Source of the DNA: Macrotrachela quadricornifera | Lineage: Eukaryota; Rotifera; Eurotatoria; Philodinida; Philodinidae | Reading direction: 5' to 3' | Length of the DNA: 64,000 nucleotides | NCBI GenBank assembly: GCA_022393335.1 | Contig: JAJEKB010001446.1 | Coordinates: 156,275 to 220,274, forward strand | Shown: positions 46,003 through 58,179 of the stretch, piece by piece | How the letters are laid out: each line of letters starts with the position of its first letter | Numbering within the stretch: position 1 is the stretch's first letter | Notes under the pieces: model-generated | The model's database searches: none | The model's input: the letters and a program-made list of their open reading frames with translations, nothing else | What the model was told of the DNA's origin: nothing | Program-made: the position numbers and the translations under genes

Positions 46003-46279
46003 GGCATATTTTTAAAAATAAATAACATTTAATAAAATAAAATAAAAAATATTTCTTTAGTTTTCTATTATTATTTAATGATAATAGAGCTTTTGGTTAG
46101 ATCTAAGTATATTGCAGATAAATTCAAAGATATTATAAGTATTTATTCTTAATTTATTTTCTTTATTTTAAAAAGAAATATTTTCATGTATAATTTAAAA
46201 ATGATTCAATTAATATTAACTTATGAATATTTAGAATAGAAGAAGAAGATGAAAAAAAAGAGAGATTAATTGATAAATA

Positions 46280-48049
46280 TTATATTGATGTTTTTTTTGC
46301 AATAATTCTAATTCCACCAACATTATTTTCATTTAAAAGTGTAACAATTGATGTATAAAAATATTCTAAACGATTATAAATATCTTCCCCATGAATTTCA
46401 ATTAATTGATTATTATTTTGACGAAATTGTTCTAATCGATTTTTAGTAAATAATGCCCAATCTAATGATAAATCAACAACTTTAATTATTTGAAAACCAT
46501 GTTGAATTAAATTTAATTTATATTCATCTAATGTTGGTAAATATCTACAATAAACATCATGTTCTAATATTTGTGATTCTTCATTTGTAATATTTCCTGT
46601 ACAAATAAAATCTTCACAATAAAAAAATCCATTTTCTTTAAGTAAACGATATGATTGTTTAAATAAATCAATTCTTTCAGTTTTTGTAAAATGTAAAACA
46701 GTTATCCAACTAACAATAGCTGTATAAAGATTTTCTTGTAAATGTTGTGCAACATTTAAAAAATTTCCACCTATATGATGAATTTTATCAGATAAACCAC
46801 AACGATCAGTTAATTCACTTGCAAATTGTGATAAATCATTTTGTAATTCAATTGCTAAAACTTTTAAATTATATTTTCCACCTAAATAACGAGCACAACC
46901 ACCTAAATTTGATCCTATTTGAATTATCCAATTTGAATCATTATTATTAAGATTAAGTTCATTAACAGCTAAATCTAATACTTCTGTACCATAATAATGA
47001 TTTTGATCAAATGAAAGTAAATCTGTATATGATATAGGACCTTTAGAAAGTCCAGCAACACGTAAATTATTTCTTAATGCAATTAATAATTCAGGTTTAT
47101 TATAAAGACGCATTGATTTAATATCAATAGTTAATTTAGCAATTCTAGTATCAATAAATTGAATTGGATCTAATTTTTTCTTTTGATTTGTAAGTATTTG
47201 TGCTGTCTTAAGTGCATCAAGTGTTGTTTCAATAGTTGATTCAGAAATATTATTTGTTGCAGTTATATTAACTTTATTAAACCAAGCTTGTGCATCTTCT
47301 TGTTTTAAATGAAAATTTTTTGAAATTCTTTCAATTGATTGAATTGAATTTATTTTAAATAATTCACAAGCATTTTGTAAAGCAATAAACATATTTTGAA
47401 TATGTTTTAATTTTTCAGAAATAATATTTATTGTTGATGCAATCATAAAACAAGGCCATGGTGTAATTATTTCTCCTATTTGACGTATTTCACCTTTATC
47501 ATAATATGGTTTTTGCATAAAATATTCCCACATAAATGCCGCTGTTGTATTATCATTAACTGATTTTCTTAAATTATCAAAATTATTATTAACAATAAAT
47601 TCAATATCTGATTCTTTCCAACCATATTGACTTGCAAGTACACAACTCATTAAATGTGAACCACTTTGATATCGACTTATACCAAATTTTTCACCTTTTA
47701 AATCTTCAATTGAATTATAAGTTGTATTAGCTCCTGTACTAACAGACCATAATAAAGATGATTCAACATAAGTTCCAAGTAGACGAATATCTGAACCATG
47801 AGCTATATCATTAATTAAACCTTCAGTTAATGCAACAATAATATCAACTTCATTTGTTTTTAATTTATTAATCATAGCACCAGTACCTTCTTTTATTGAA
47901 TGCCATTCAATATGAATTCCTTGTTTTTCAAATAAATTTTCTTCTAAACCAATTTTCCATGGTTCATTAAAATGTTCAGGTACACCACCAACACGAAGAA
48001 TATTAGTTTTATCATTATTATTTACATTATTTATCTCGTTTTTCTCCAT
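46280..48049 (-). CDS. Fusion of a type-2 periplasmic-binding-fold domain (Ca3427/NMT1-like) and a SAM methyltransferase
   Basis: Single exon of 589 residues from the ATG at 48049. Residues about 17-300 read RVGGVPEHFNEPW, EGTGAMINKL, DIIVALTEG, FGISRYQSGSHLM and PWPCFMIAS, the pattern of the Ca3427-like/NMT1-type substrate-binding proteins of yeasts and bacteria (known in the family as stand-alone cytosolic proteins). Residues about 335-585 form a class I methyltransferase: IIQIGSNLGGCARYL is motif I (about 380), VLAIELQND the acidic strand end, and the tail resembles small-amine or phosphoethanolamine-type methyltransferases (YRLLKENGFFYCEDF). The two domains are continuous, with no stop or splice site between. 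No signal peptide, so it is cytosolic. A lack of introns, plus a first domain otherwise typical of microbes, suggests horizontal transfer. The substrate is unknown. It is divergent from the aldo-keto reductase gene across a 1.47-kb spacer. Confidence 0.8.
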   Translation of the reverse strand: MEKNEINNVNNNDKTNILRVGGVPEHFNEPWKIGLEENLFEKQGIHIEWHSIKEGTGAMINKLKTNEVDIIVALTEGLINDIAHGSDIRLLGTYVESSLLWSVSTGANTTYNSIEDLKGEKFGISRYQSGSHLMSCVLASQYGWKESDIEFIVNNNFDNLRKSVNDNTTAAFMWEYFMQKPYYDKGEIRQIGEIITPWPCFMIASTINIISEKLKHIQNMFIALQNACELFKINSIQSIERISKNFHLKQEDAQAWFNKVNITATNNISESTIETTLDALKTAQILTNQKKKLDPIQFIDTRIAKLTIDIKSMRLYNKPELLIALRNNLRVAGLSKGPISYTDLLSFDQNHYYGTEVLDLAVNELNLNNNDSNWIIQIGSNLGGCARYLGGKYNLKVLAIELQNDLSQFASELTDRCGLSDKIHHIGGNFLNVAQHLQENLYTAIVSWITVLHFTKTERIDLFKQSYRLLKENGFFYCEDFICTGNITNEESQILEHDVYCRYLPTLDEYKLNLIQHGFQIIKVVDLSLDWALFTKNRLEQFRQNNNQLIEIHGEDIYNRLEYFYTSIVTLLNENNVGGIRIIAKKTSI

Positions 48050-49521
48050 TATGATTTACCTTTGTCCGTGTTTTTGTTCACTTAAGTGACAAATGAATGT
48101 TCTTCTCTCTTTTACATATATATATATATATATATATAAAACATATTATGTTACGCTTCAGTGCATCATTGTTGCCCATCATATTGATAAATACTATTCT
48201 ATAGACATATGTCTACCAATTTATGATACAGTAGCTTCTTATTTGTGAATATGAGCATAAATATTATTTTAAAATTCTATAATTTTATTTTAAAGTTTAA
48301 AATAGAGTTTGGTGCATATAAATCTTTTCAATTTTTTTACCATGAATTTATTCTAATTTATAGAGTTCGCTAAATTATAGAGAGAGATCATTTACTGTTA
48401 GCGCTTTTTATTAATCTTTGGTTCAAAATTCGACCAATATATTTAATATCATTTACAACGTGGAATCTAACACTGAATAGAGAACAATTAACTAATCGAA
48501 ATACTTCAACATTTATTTACAATAGATAACGGTATCAGAAGCACAGTTTATTTCGATTTGATGAATATTCATAACACTATTATCAATCAAACTAAACTTG
48601 TATCATCGTTGAAACCGATACATATAAGTATTAGACTACATGTAAATATCCAGATTATAAAAACTTTAAATCGCAATCGAAAGAATTTTTTTAGTAGAAT
48701 AAATAAATATTGATTCGTTGAAATAAATCGAGATATTCACATTATTTTTAAGATGTTATACTTCTTTCGCATATACCTGCATTAACGACCTTTACTTATG
48801 CAATCGTCGTATTATTACTTGAACAATACACAAACATTTCATTCACTTAAAATCATTAGAATATATTGAACTCTTTCTTATAGTCATAAAATACTTCAGT
48901 TTATTTTTACATTCACCATTCTCACTCGATCTATAGTAGTATTACTGTCCCAAAATTAGTCATATACTGAAATAAAATATGTCGCATAAGTCTTTATTTG
49001 TGACACAGTACACGATACTTTAAAGTACGACACGAAGTACGTGATTTGAACCTATTATCCACCACATTTAATTATATTTTAAAGAAAAGAGAAGGATCAT
49101 CAACTTATGACATCTTCATAGACTAAAATCTTTTTTCAAAATGAATCTATTGAATTCATAATTATGTTTAAGAAATTAATAAATTTAAATTTTTTTTTAA
49201 ATGAAATTTATAAAAGAATTCGTTTACAATGATTGAACAAGTTTAATAGGGTGTAACTGATTTGTATTTATATATAGAACTATAGAACTATCATCTCTCG
49301 TATATCTTGTCCATTCTTCTTTTTCTTTCTGTTCACATTGTTTATATTTTGCACTGTCATAATTTATCCATGCATAGTATATTTTTTTGCTTTGTCATGT
49401 GTCCATTAAGTGTATATTTAATGAGATTATTTTAATCGATTGATATACTTTGTAAATTCGCGAGAAGTTATTTTAGATTTCTACATAAAACCACTTAATT
49501 TGTCTTCATAAAGACAAAAAA
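48050..49521. other. Divergent intergenic region between the fusion gene and the aldo-keto reductase
   Basis: It contains a (TA)n microsatellite at about 48115-48138, close to the fusion-gene start, and otherwise plain A+T-rich sequence. Both flanking genes start from it, so promoters for both must lie here, but no specific element was identified. Confidence 0.4.
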
Positions 49522-51281
49522 ATGTATGAAAAAATGTTTCAACGTCAATTGGGTAAAAACGGTCCAAAAGTTTCAGCTATTGGATTTGGAGCCATGGGTT
49601 TATCAGCCTTTTACGGAGCACCTGCACTTGATGCAGAACGTTTTAAAGTTTTTGATCGTGCAATTGAACTTGGAAGTACTTACATTGATACTGCTGATAT
49701 CTATGGTGATAATGAAGAATTACTTGGCAAATATTTTAAAAAATATCCACATCAACGTCAAAAGGTTATCTCACATAATTCAGGTTTTTTACTTATTATT
49801 TCTACGTTTTAATATCATTTGTTTTTCTTAAGCTAAAAACCAAAAAACATATTTTATCAGCTAATTGAAATAGAATTAGTTTTTTTTTTATTGAGATTGA
49901 TTCAATGTTTAATTTGATTTTTTCTAGAATAAATATAATTTTCTCTATCAATAAAATCATTTTCAGTTTTTGATAGTTTTGAAGTCATTTTTTCTAGTCA
50001 TGATGTGTGCTTGAAAAGTATCTGACATCAATAATTAGTACGCTCAATAAAATATTATCATTTATGAAAGTTAAAATATTTTTCGTTTACATCTAATAAG
50101 GTTATTGATATGATCAATATTAATCTCGAATAAAATTTTTGAAAGAAAGCCTTTGTTTAATAGAAGTAAAAATGTAAGAATAGGATGAGTTTAATAAAGA
50201 AAATCGTTTTGTTTTGGTTAAATTTGTAAGTTAAAAAATTAGATGAAAATCATTTATTAATACTAGATAACACTAAGAAAATCAAATTTGTGAAAAAAAA
50301 GTTAATAAATTTTCTTTTATTATAATAGTTTTTTGAATTTAAGACGGTATCGAATCGATTCTGTCAACAAATCTATAGTTATATATAAGACTAAAAGCCT
50401 TTTGCAAATTTCTTTCAGTGTTAATATCTATCATTTTATAGTTAAATTTATGAAAACTGCAAAAAATGGATATATTTTTATTTGTTGAATAGGTATTTCT
50501 TGCAACAAAATTTGCTAATATATTTCATCCCGATGGAACAGCTACAGTTCGTGGTGATGCTGATTATGTTCGTCAAGCTATTGAAAAAAGTCTTAGACAT
50601 CTTCAACTGGATTATGTTGATCTTTATTATGTACATCGAATTGATCCAAATGTTCCAATTGAAGAAACAATAACTGTATTAAAAGAATTTGTTGAACAAG
50701 GAAAAATAAAATATATTGGTTTATCAGAATGTTCAAGTGATACAATTCGACGTGCATATGCAATTCATCCAATATCTGCTGTACAAATTGAATATTCACC
50801 ATTTAGTTTAGATATTGAAAGACAAGAAATTGGTGTTTTAAAAACATGTCGAGAACTTGGAATAGCAATTGTTTGTTATTCTCCATTAGGTCGTGGAATG
50901 CTTACTGGACAATATAAAAGTCCGGATGATTTAGAAGAAAATGATTTTCGAAGACATTTACCACGATTTTCAAAAGAAAATTTTCCAAAAAATCTTAAAT
51001 TAGTTGAAAAATTAAAAGAATTTGGTAAAAAAAAAGATTGTACACCAGGTCAATTAACATTAGCTTGGATACTTGCACAAGGTGATGATTTTATTGTTAT
51101 TCCAGGTACAACTAAAATAAAAAATTTAGAAGAAAATGTTCATGCAGCTCAAATTAAATTAACTAAAGAAGAAATTGAACAAATTAGAAATGCTTGTCAA
51201 AATGCAGATACATATGGAGAACGTTATACAAAAGAACATAGCATACATTTATATGGAGACTCAGCTCCTCTCAAAAAATAA
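49522..51281 (+). CDS. Aldo-keto reductase (AKR13/YakC-like)
   Basis: Two exons, 49522-49764 and 50493-51281, join in phase 0 across a 728-nt intron (GTTATC...AATAG) to give 343 residues. The start at 49522 gives MYEKMFQRQLG; the second Met (codon 5) is an alternative. The catalytic tetrad is visible: Asp56 and Tyr61 in IDTADIYGDNEELLG, Lys near 87 in LATKFA at the exon 2 start, and His near 127 in YYVHRIDP. GFGAMGLS precedes them. Late in the protein, VIPGTTKIKNLEENV is the NADPH-binding loop typical of this group. The enzyme would reduce aldehydes and ketones with NADPH in the cytosol, consistent with detoxification of carbonyls. The family's length (about 330) fits. Confidence 0.9.
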
Positions 51282-52199
51282 GTATTATTAATGAATGAAA
51301 TTTTTAAAACAGTATTTTATTATATTTTTACCTTTATTTTCTCTCGTTTATACATGATTCTAACATTTATATTTAAGCAGCATGATTAAATAAACGATTA
51401 TTTATAAAAAATTTCTTTAAAGACAAATTTTCTAAGATTGTTCTCCATCGTCAACAGTCTAGTCATGTCATACTCAGTAGATCATCAGTGATCAAATTTC
51501 TATCTGACTAAGATAGATATAGGATAGCAAGATTGTTTAAAATAGACAGACTACTTTGTACATTTATTTATATATTTTATTCATTCGTATCGTTATATCA
51601 TTATCGTAATTTATAATCGGCTATTTTTATAATATAAGGTGAATCATTGACTATTTCTCATGTATATTTATATTGTCATGCTATAGCGGGACTTGATATG
51701 TACTTCTCAATTATTTCATCAAATTAATTTAAAAACTTCGTGTTCAAAAATATAGCCTTTTTTGAACGCTAATGCTTTCATTTTTTTATATTTCGTAAAA
51801 GATCCATATTCTGTTAAATGAATAAATTTTTCTTACAATAAACCACCATCATTATATTAGTACGCAAAAAAAAAGGTACACAAATTGCAACAAGCAGATC
51901 AGATTTGTTTTTTGTAGGCCTGTTTTAACTTTTGGTGTTTAGTAGCATAGTGTGACTGTGCTGTATTTACCTTGCCGACGTTACAATATATTCAAAAGTA
52001 ATAATAATGAAAATATACTTATGGAATTTGTTAAATATGAGCAACTAGTATAAAAGTCATGGAAGAAATTGAGGGAATGAAAACTTCAACAATCGTGTGA
52101 ATTTTCAACATATATGAAACACTATGAATTGAAACCTTGTAAACAATACTGATTTGTTTGTTTTTCTGCTGATTTTATTCTATTTTTGTTGAAATGAAA
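51282..52199. other. Intergenic, nothing recognised
   Basis: 3' flank of the reductase, A+T-rich, with no gene or repeat recognised before the mariner relic. Confidence 0.45.
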
Positions 52200-53040
52200 T
52201 GTAGCGTTGATTGTTAAATGTAAAATCTACGATATATTTCGATGAAATAAATAAACGTTTTTATATATCGAATAACCAAAAATCACATGGGGTCAAGTTT
52301 AGAGAATTTGGTGGTTGACGAATAATTTTGATACTTTCCAGTTCCAGATGGTTTGAAACATCTTTATGAATATGTGATTTGACGTCATCGGGAGAAGTTT
52401 TATGGCATGTGTACCAGACGTGAGTCTTTGCTTTCGGATGTCTTCAATGAATGATTCCAAACAATTATCGACATAATATTGATGATCAATTGTTTCACCT
52501 TGGTCAACATGATGAATTAATACAGAACCAGTTATTTTGAAAAAGATACAAAATAGAGTTTTTGGAGTAAAATGATTGCGTTGAATCACAGTAGTAGGTG
52601 GAGTTTCTCCAATTGGCATCCAGGCAGTATTCGATGATTTTCCACCAATTTGTTTATTGTAAAACCATGATTCGTTACCTGTCACTACATCACATAATCG
52701 CTACACTCCTTGCTGAAATTTTGCCAAATTCTCTTGACAAAGTTGGACCCATTCAGTCCGTTGAGTATCAATAAATAAGTTGGACACCAAACGAGCAGCA
52801 ATTTTTTTCAGTTGTAGATGGTCAGAAATAATTCATTCAATGGTGTCATGATTCATATCAGTCTCCATTTGTATTTCATCAATCGTAAGATGTGGATCAT
52901 CATCAATGAGACAACACGTTGGTGAAGTTAGCGGCAAATTCGACTTTTTCCAGCGAACATTCGCACAGTAATCTATGTCAAAGCAGCTTATTAGTGTGTC
53001 TTGTACAACTCGACGAGCTCTATCCAATAGTGCAATCAAA
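52200..53040 (-). pseudogene. mariner-type transposase relic
   Basis: On the minus strand from about 53040 to 52210 the reading follows a mariner transposase. A helix-turn-helix side block runs ALLDRARRVVQDTLISCF to PHLTIDEIQMETDMNHDTIE. Next comes SNLFIDTQRTEWVQLCQENL, then VTGNESWFYNKQIGGKSSNT. NHFTPKTLFCIFFKITGSVL, DHQYYVDNCLESFIEDIRKQ and, in a shifted frame, KSHIHKDVSNHLELE and NSLNLTPCDFWLF follow. The first catalytic Asp (normally TGDESW) is Asn here. The Asp of the second motif and that of CDFW survive. Stops (about 52850, 52690) and a frameshift near 52400 disable the gene. Confidence 0.8.
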
Positions 53041-53251
53041 TCTTCGATAGCTCAAACTATGATTTTCAGATTTTTTCTAGCACCATTGATCTACCAAAAA
53101 TCATAGTTTGAGCTATCGAAGATTTGAGTATACCATTGGATAGAACTCGTCGAGTTGTACAAAGTACACTGATAAGCTGCTTCGACACACGTTAATGTGC
53201 GAATGTTCGCTGGAAAAACTCGAATCTGCCGCTAACTCCACCAACGTGTTG
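52912..53251. repeat. Imperfect palindrome of mariner sequence with a 30-bp loop
   Basis: The arm 52912-53066 and the arm 53096-53251 are inverted copies of the transposase 5' region, nearly identical near the loop: cttcgatagctcaaactatg faces catagtttgagctatcgaag. The outer parts have diverged at several positions. The loop is about 30 bases (53067-53095). Confidence 0.85.
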
Positions 53252-53514
53252 ATATTATGGATAGAACAAGAAAAAAGGAGGAAAGAATATACGCTTTTCA
53301 TAATGCTCTGTTTTTGGTAAATTACAAATGTTTTGCTGTTTTTCTTCTCTAGCTGTTCATTGTAAAGTTTTTATTCATATATTTGTAGCGCTTGCTATAG
53401 TTAAGTTTACACTTATATGTATTAGAAAAGCAACAATAATGAGTGTGTGTAAGAACATTGCTGGACTACATTTAAGTATGGCTGAATAGAATAAAGCAAA
53501 TAGTTTGTAAGTAT

Positions 53515-56511
53515 CTAGTGAGAACGACGTTTGATTTGAACTTGAATTTCACTTGGTGATATAACACTACGCTCCTTGATTTTCAGTCGTTGTTCGATAT
53601 CAGGTGCTGGTAAAATTGAATAGAGACGAAGAAGTCGTATTAGTGTAAGTTTAATGATAAGAAGCGCGAATCTTTGTCCCACACAGTTTTTAGGTCCGTT
53701 ACCAAATGCAACAAAGGCTAATCGATGCCGTTTCTCTTTATGACGTTCTGGAAAGAATACATTTGGATCAACAGGGCCCCACAGTTCAGTTGAATAATGC
53801 AAAGAATACATATCCATCTGGACAATAGAATCTTCAAAGAAAAAGATAAATAAAGAAAAATTTCTAGTCTCCAAACAAACCTTTGTCGATTGGTATACCG
53901 CAAACTTCAGTTGATTCAATACAATGCCGAGTACACGCCACATTACCGATGGGAAACATACGCAAAACTTCTTTAATAAACAAATCTAGATAGGGCAGTG
54001 AATTGTGAACAAAATCATAAGTCAAAATATTATCATCTGGCCATGTTTCGTTAATCTCTTGATGAAGTTTCTGTTGTTCGTCCATATTTCTTGCAAGTAC
54101 ATACGAACAGTAGGCTAGCGCAGAGCTTGCTAAAACATAAATGATTATCCTATGATTATTTACAGTTTGTCTCCTGTGAATTGACATCTTGTATTTTAGA
54201 CAATCAACATTTAAGATGCCTTAATCGAAGATTTTGATCTATCAAAACTGACCAGTTCAAGAAATAAGTTTCGATAAATCTATTCAAATATAGCTAAAAA
54301 TTCATAGATTTCTGAATCCAATAGTAATTTTCTCTTAAAAATGAAGGAATTTCGAGCAGAAATTTTTGCCATATGTAGAGTGCGTGGTTGTTAGAATATC
54401 CTAACAGTTTCAGCGCAAACGAATATGTCTCTCTTAATATAATCAATCTTCAAGGTAACGAGATTTTTTGATCATGCTGTGAAATACGAATATTTCTTGT
54501 AACCGGCTTAACTTCAGAAGAAAACATCCGTTTTTGCTGAAAATTTTACGATATTTTAAAGGCCACAAGGTCTACATATGACAAAAGCTTTAGCTCGAAA
54601 ATCCCAAATCCACTTTTTCTGCCCTTGACTCGAATTAGATCAAAGTTGACAGTAATAGGAAAAAAACGAAAATTGGCTGCTACGTCAAGAGTATGAATGT
54701 CTTCGTATTTTTAAAGGATAATATTTAGAAAAAATTATCATTTTTCTAATAGTAGAAAGATGTATATAGCGTTTTTCATGTGTTTATTTCTATTTTTATC
54801 GTAATTACAAATTTTAAATGATTGGAATCTGTTAACAGATAAAAGTTAAAGCTTTGTTATCCTGTGAAATGAAAACCTCGAACAGTATCCTAATTATTAT
54901 CGTCATTATACATTACATTATTCCATTCTTTCTTTAAAAATAGATTAGAATGAATGTTAATAAAATACTTATAAGATATTTCAATCCATTTAAACGTCAT
55001 AATTGCGATAAAAATAAAAATAAACATATGAGAAAGGCTGTATACTGCTTTGTGTCATTAGAAAAATAATACCTTTTTCTATCATAGCCAGAAATAATAC
55101 ATTTTCAAAAATATTTATGAACTTTGCATTAGACAAAAAAAAACTTCATACTCTTGTCTTTAAAATAAAAACTGGATAATAGGTTAAGCGTGTTTAGTAA
55201 TGGAATTTTGTGTATTTCTTAAGTGAACATGAGTTTTGGGACATCCTGTATTATCTGACTATAATCTTTCAATAGTTCAACTAATCGCTTGATTACTTCT
55301 AGTAGAGCTATCTATTATGTTACATCAATTAATATCTATTGTTATTAGTACTATTGAATTTAAATTTCATGAGATTTGATAATTCTTCTCAATCAGAATA
55401 ACAAATAATATCAAAGCTATGGCATAATGCATACTTGATTCGTATCCAGCAAGAAGAAAAATGACGCTATTAGCAACAATTTCATTTATAGTTAATCTTG
55501 TCTGAGGATCTGTAGAATCCTGAGAACAAAAATAAAATCAATTTTTTTTTAAGTATATTTCTTTTTCTTCTCCTTACTTCCGTTCTTGCATCGATTAAAA
55601 GCTGAAGAAGATCATATTGATTTTCACTGGTATTGTTCTCAACAAGACGATCTTGAACAATCGTCTGTATATTTTGAATAAGCCACTCGATAGGTATCGG
55701 TTTAATGAGTTTAAGATTAGCAGTCCATCGATAGAGTCTCATGCAAAAGCTGAGCAAGAGATCGGCTAGACTAGGTACAAGTACACCTGCCTTAGCAAAT
55801 ATATTTAAACGAAGATCAATATCAAAGAAACCAGATGTGGCAACTATATAACGATTAGCTTGATTAGTTTGAACATCAGTTTTCACTCCAAATTCACATT
55901 GTACTAAATATAATAGGAAAAAAGTTGTTACGAGAAATTAAACTTTTATACTTACATAAAATATCCAGTGATAATCTCTTATATTTATCGAAAATGTTAA
56001 AATAATTACTTTCTTCTTTTTGAATCAGCTCGAGAAATTGATCAATACACTTATTGATAGTAATACTCATGCCTTTTAGATTGATAGCAGAAAAAGTTGG
56101 ATTAATAATATGACGTTGATGTTTCCATGATAAACCATTTGCTGAGACAAGATTAGTTAAATTTTCATCAACTTGCCGTTCAAATGGTGTCTTCTTTCGT
56201 TCGACAAAATGCAAAAAAAACTGTTTGACAAAAACTTGATGAAGAAATTCAACATCTGACGAAACATAAACAGGTGTTTGTCCTTCGAAATAAACGTAAG
56301 TTTTACCATACTTCTTTGTCCATGATTGAAGAAGACGAGAAAAATATTGTGTTGACCAAAGCTCATGAGTATTTCCGAAAAAAAATGAAAAAGGAGGTCC
56401 AGACAAATGAATAGATTTTTTCAATCGTTGATGGCATAAAAATAAATTATGCAAATAAAGAATACCGAATAAAAAAAGGAGAATACAACATAAAAGGACG
56501 AGTATAATCAT
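53515..56511 (-). CDS. Cytochrome P450 (CYP3-like clan)
   Basis: Five exons on the minus strand (55956-56511, 55578-55903, 55435-55519, 53881-54129, 53515-53831) with introns of 52, 58, 1305 and 49 nt join in frame to 510 residues. The start is ATG at 56511 (MIILVLLCCILLFLFGILYL, a membrane anchor); the frame extends upstream but only to GTG. The I-helix reads AGYES at the end of exon 3 and TSSALAY in exon 4. KEVLR is the ExxR motif. FFPERHKEKR and FGNGPKNCVGQRFA form the heme-binding loop with the axial Cys. The SGPPFSFFFGNTHE segment is the proline hinge. All hallmarks are intact, so it is likely a functional ER monooxygenase for xenobiotics or lipids. The long fourth intron (54130-55434) contains no recognised gene. 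A mariner relic lies between the stop and the reductase. Confidence 0.92.
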
Positions 56512-58179
56512 GATAAATGATGGATGTAAACAAAACCACAAATCATTACATACAGCAACGTTAGCTAATATGCAATACACAATACATAATAACTATCTCT
56601 TTCTTTCAAATTGCATATCACACCTAATAATAATTTGCGTTCTCAAGGATGCCACATAGAAAAAATTTACCTTTCACAGCATGTGTCTATATAGAAAAAA
56701 ATGAAGAGAAAAGCATGTTATTGAGGGTAAGAAAAGTATTTGAATCAAATATAAGTAAACAAAATGAAGACATAATAATATTTTAATGAAAACAATCCTT
56801 AAATATCTAATGTAATTTTTTTATAAAATGAATAAATACGCATATAGCTGAATCCATGAGTAGAAAAAATAGATAAATAATATAATAAAGCTGAAAACGA
56901 AAAAGAGAAGAATATTGATGAAGCTTTCTAATCTTTGTCCTCTTAAGTCAATCTTAGTCAGTATTGTTGAACGTTTATTATTATTTCATATATTCGAAGA
57001 GATATCAAAAAATCAATATCGATGAATTTAAACGTTATCAATTGCTGACAATGAATTCAGATCAGAATAACCAAATCTCTTCTACGTAATGTTGATCAAA
57101 CAAAGGTACATAGTAAGGAAAATTACATTGTAACTATTAAATTTTAATACAATGAGAGTGTAGAAAGTGCCACTATTTTTATTGAGGATAAAAGATATTA
57201 CTGTATTCTATCTCAACTAAACAAATTCGACAGTTGTAAATCAAATTGAGAAAATCTAATCGTAGAATTGAATGACACTCATCGAGTTGTATTTAAAACA
57301 AGAATAGAAACTTTGGAACAGGTTTCTTGACAAATCAATGGTAACATGACTCAAATCAGATACTAACTTCATTTACATTATATTGATTAAATCAAATGAA
57401 ATAATTCAGAAAAGATTTATCTCATATCTAATGTAACAACCATTTTATATGGAATAGAAGGTTATATAACACAAAATAAGAGAAAGAGAAATAAGAATGA
57501 AATTATTAGTAGAATAGTTTTCTTTAAATTCACATTAAATTAAATAATAAAACTTCATTTATATATTTATTTTTTTTTATCATTCTATTAAAGTAATTGG
57601 TAGTCTATACAAAAATTTACGCTTTAATACAAATTATGCATGATCATGATTCTTTTCTGATAAATATGCTCTTCAACACTATTCATGATTCACTATAATG
57701 ATTGACATGACTTTTTGTCAAAAGAAAATCTGAATTTTTAACAAACATTGTTCTCATTTTCAGTATGTATTTATTTTTATTCTATGAATATTCTATTTTA
57801 AAAAAATGAAAGTTTATTGTTTTTTTTTACATTAAATCCTTTTTCCTTATTCAGTCGTCCATAAACGATTAGTGAAAATTCTACTTCAACATTTAGAAAT
57901 TAGTTATTTTACATATAAAAATAAATAGATAAAAAAGAATGATATGATTAGTATTTTCTTTCAATGGCTTAAATTTTTTTGTATTAAAATGAAGTACGTT
58001 CGTTTATGTTTTAATAGTTTGATAAAATACTAAGAACAAAAAAACAATGTAGGCGTTATATACGTATATTTGTATGTGAATAATAACCAACTGATGTTTT
58101 TCTTTCTAATATAGTATTTTATCTATTATTAAAAAAATAATTTCAATAGACATTTTGTTTTAAGATTAAAAAAATAATA
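56512..58179. other. Divergent intergenic region between the P450 and the lipase gene
   Basis: 1.67 kb of A+T-rich sequence with no recognised gene or repeat. Both flanking genes start here, so their promoters lie in it. Confidence 0.4.

Noticed and set aside
55435..56580. Upstream extension of the P450 to position 56580
   Set aside because: The first codon there is GTG; the first in-frame ATG is at 56511, directly before the membrane anchor.
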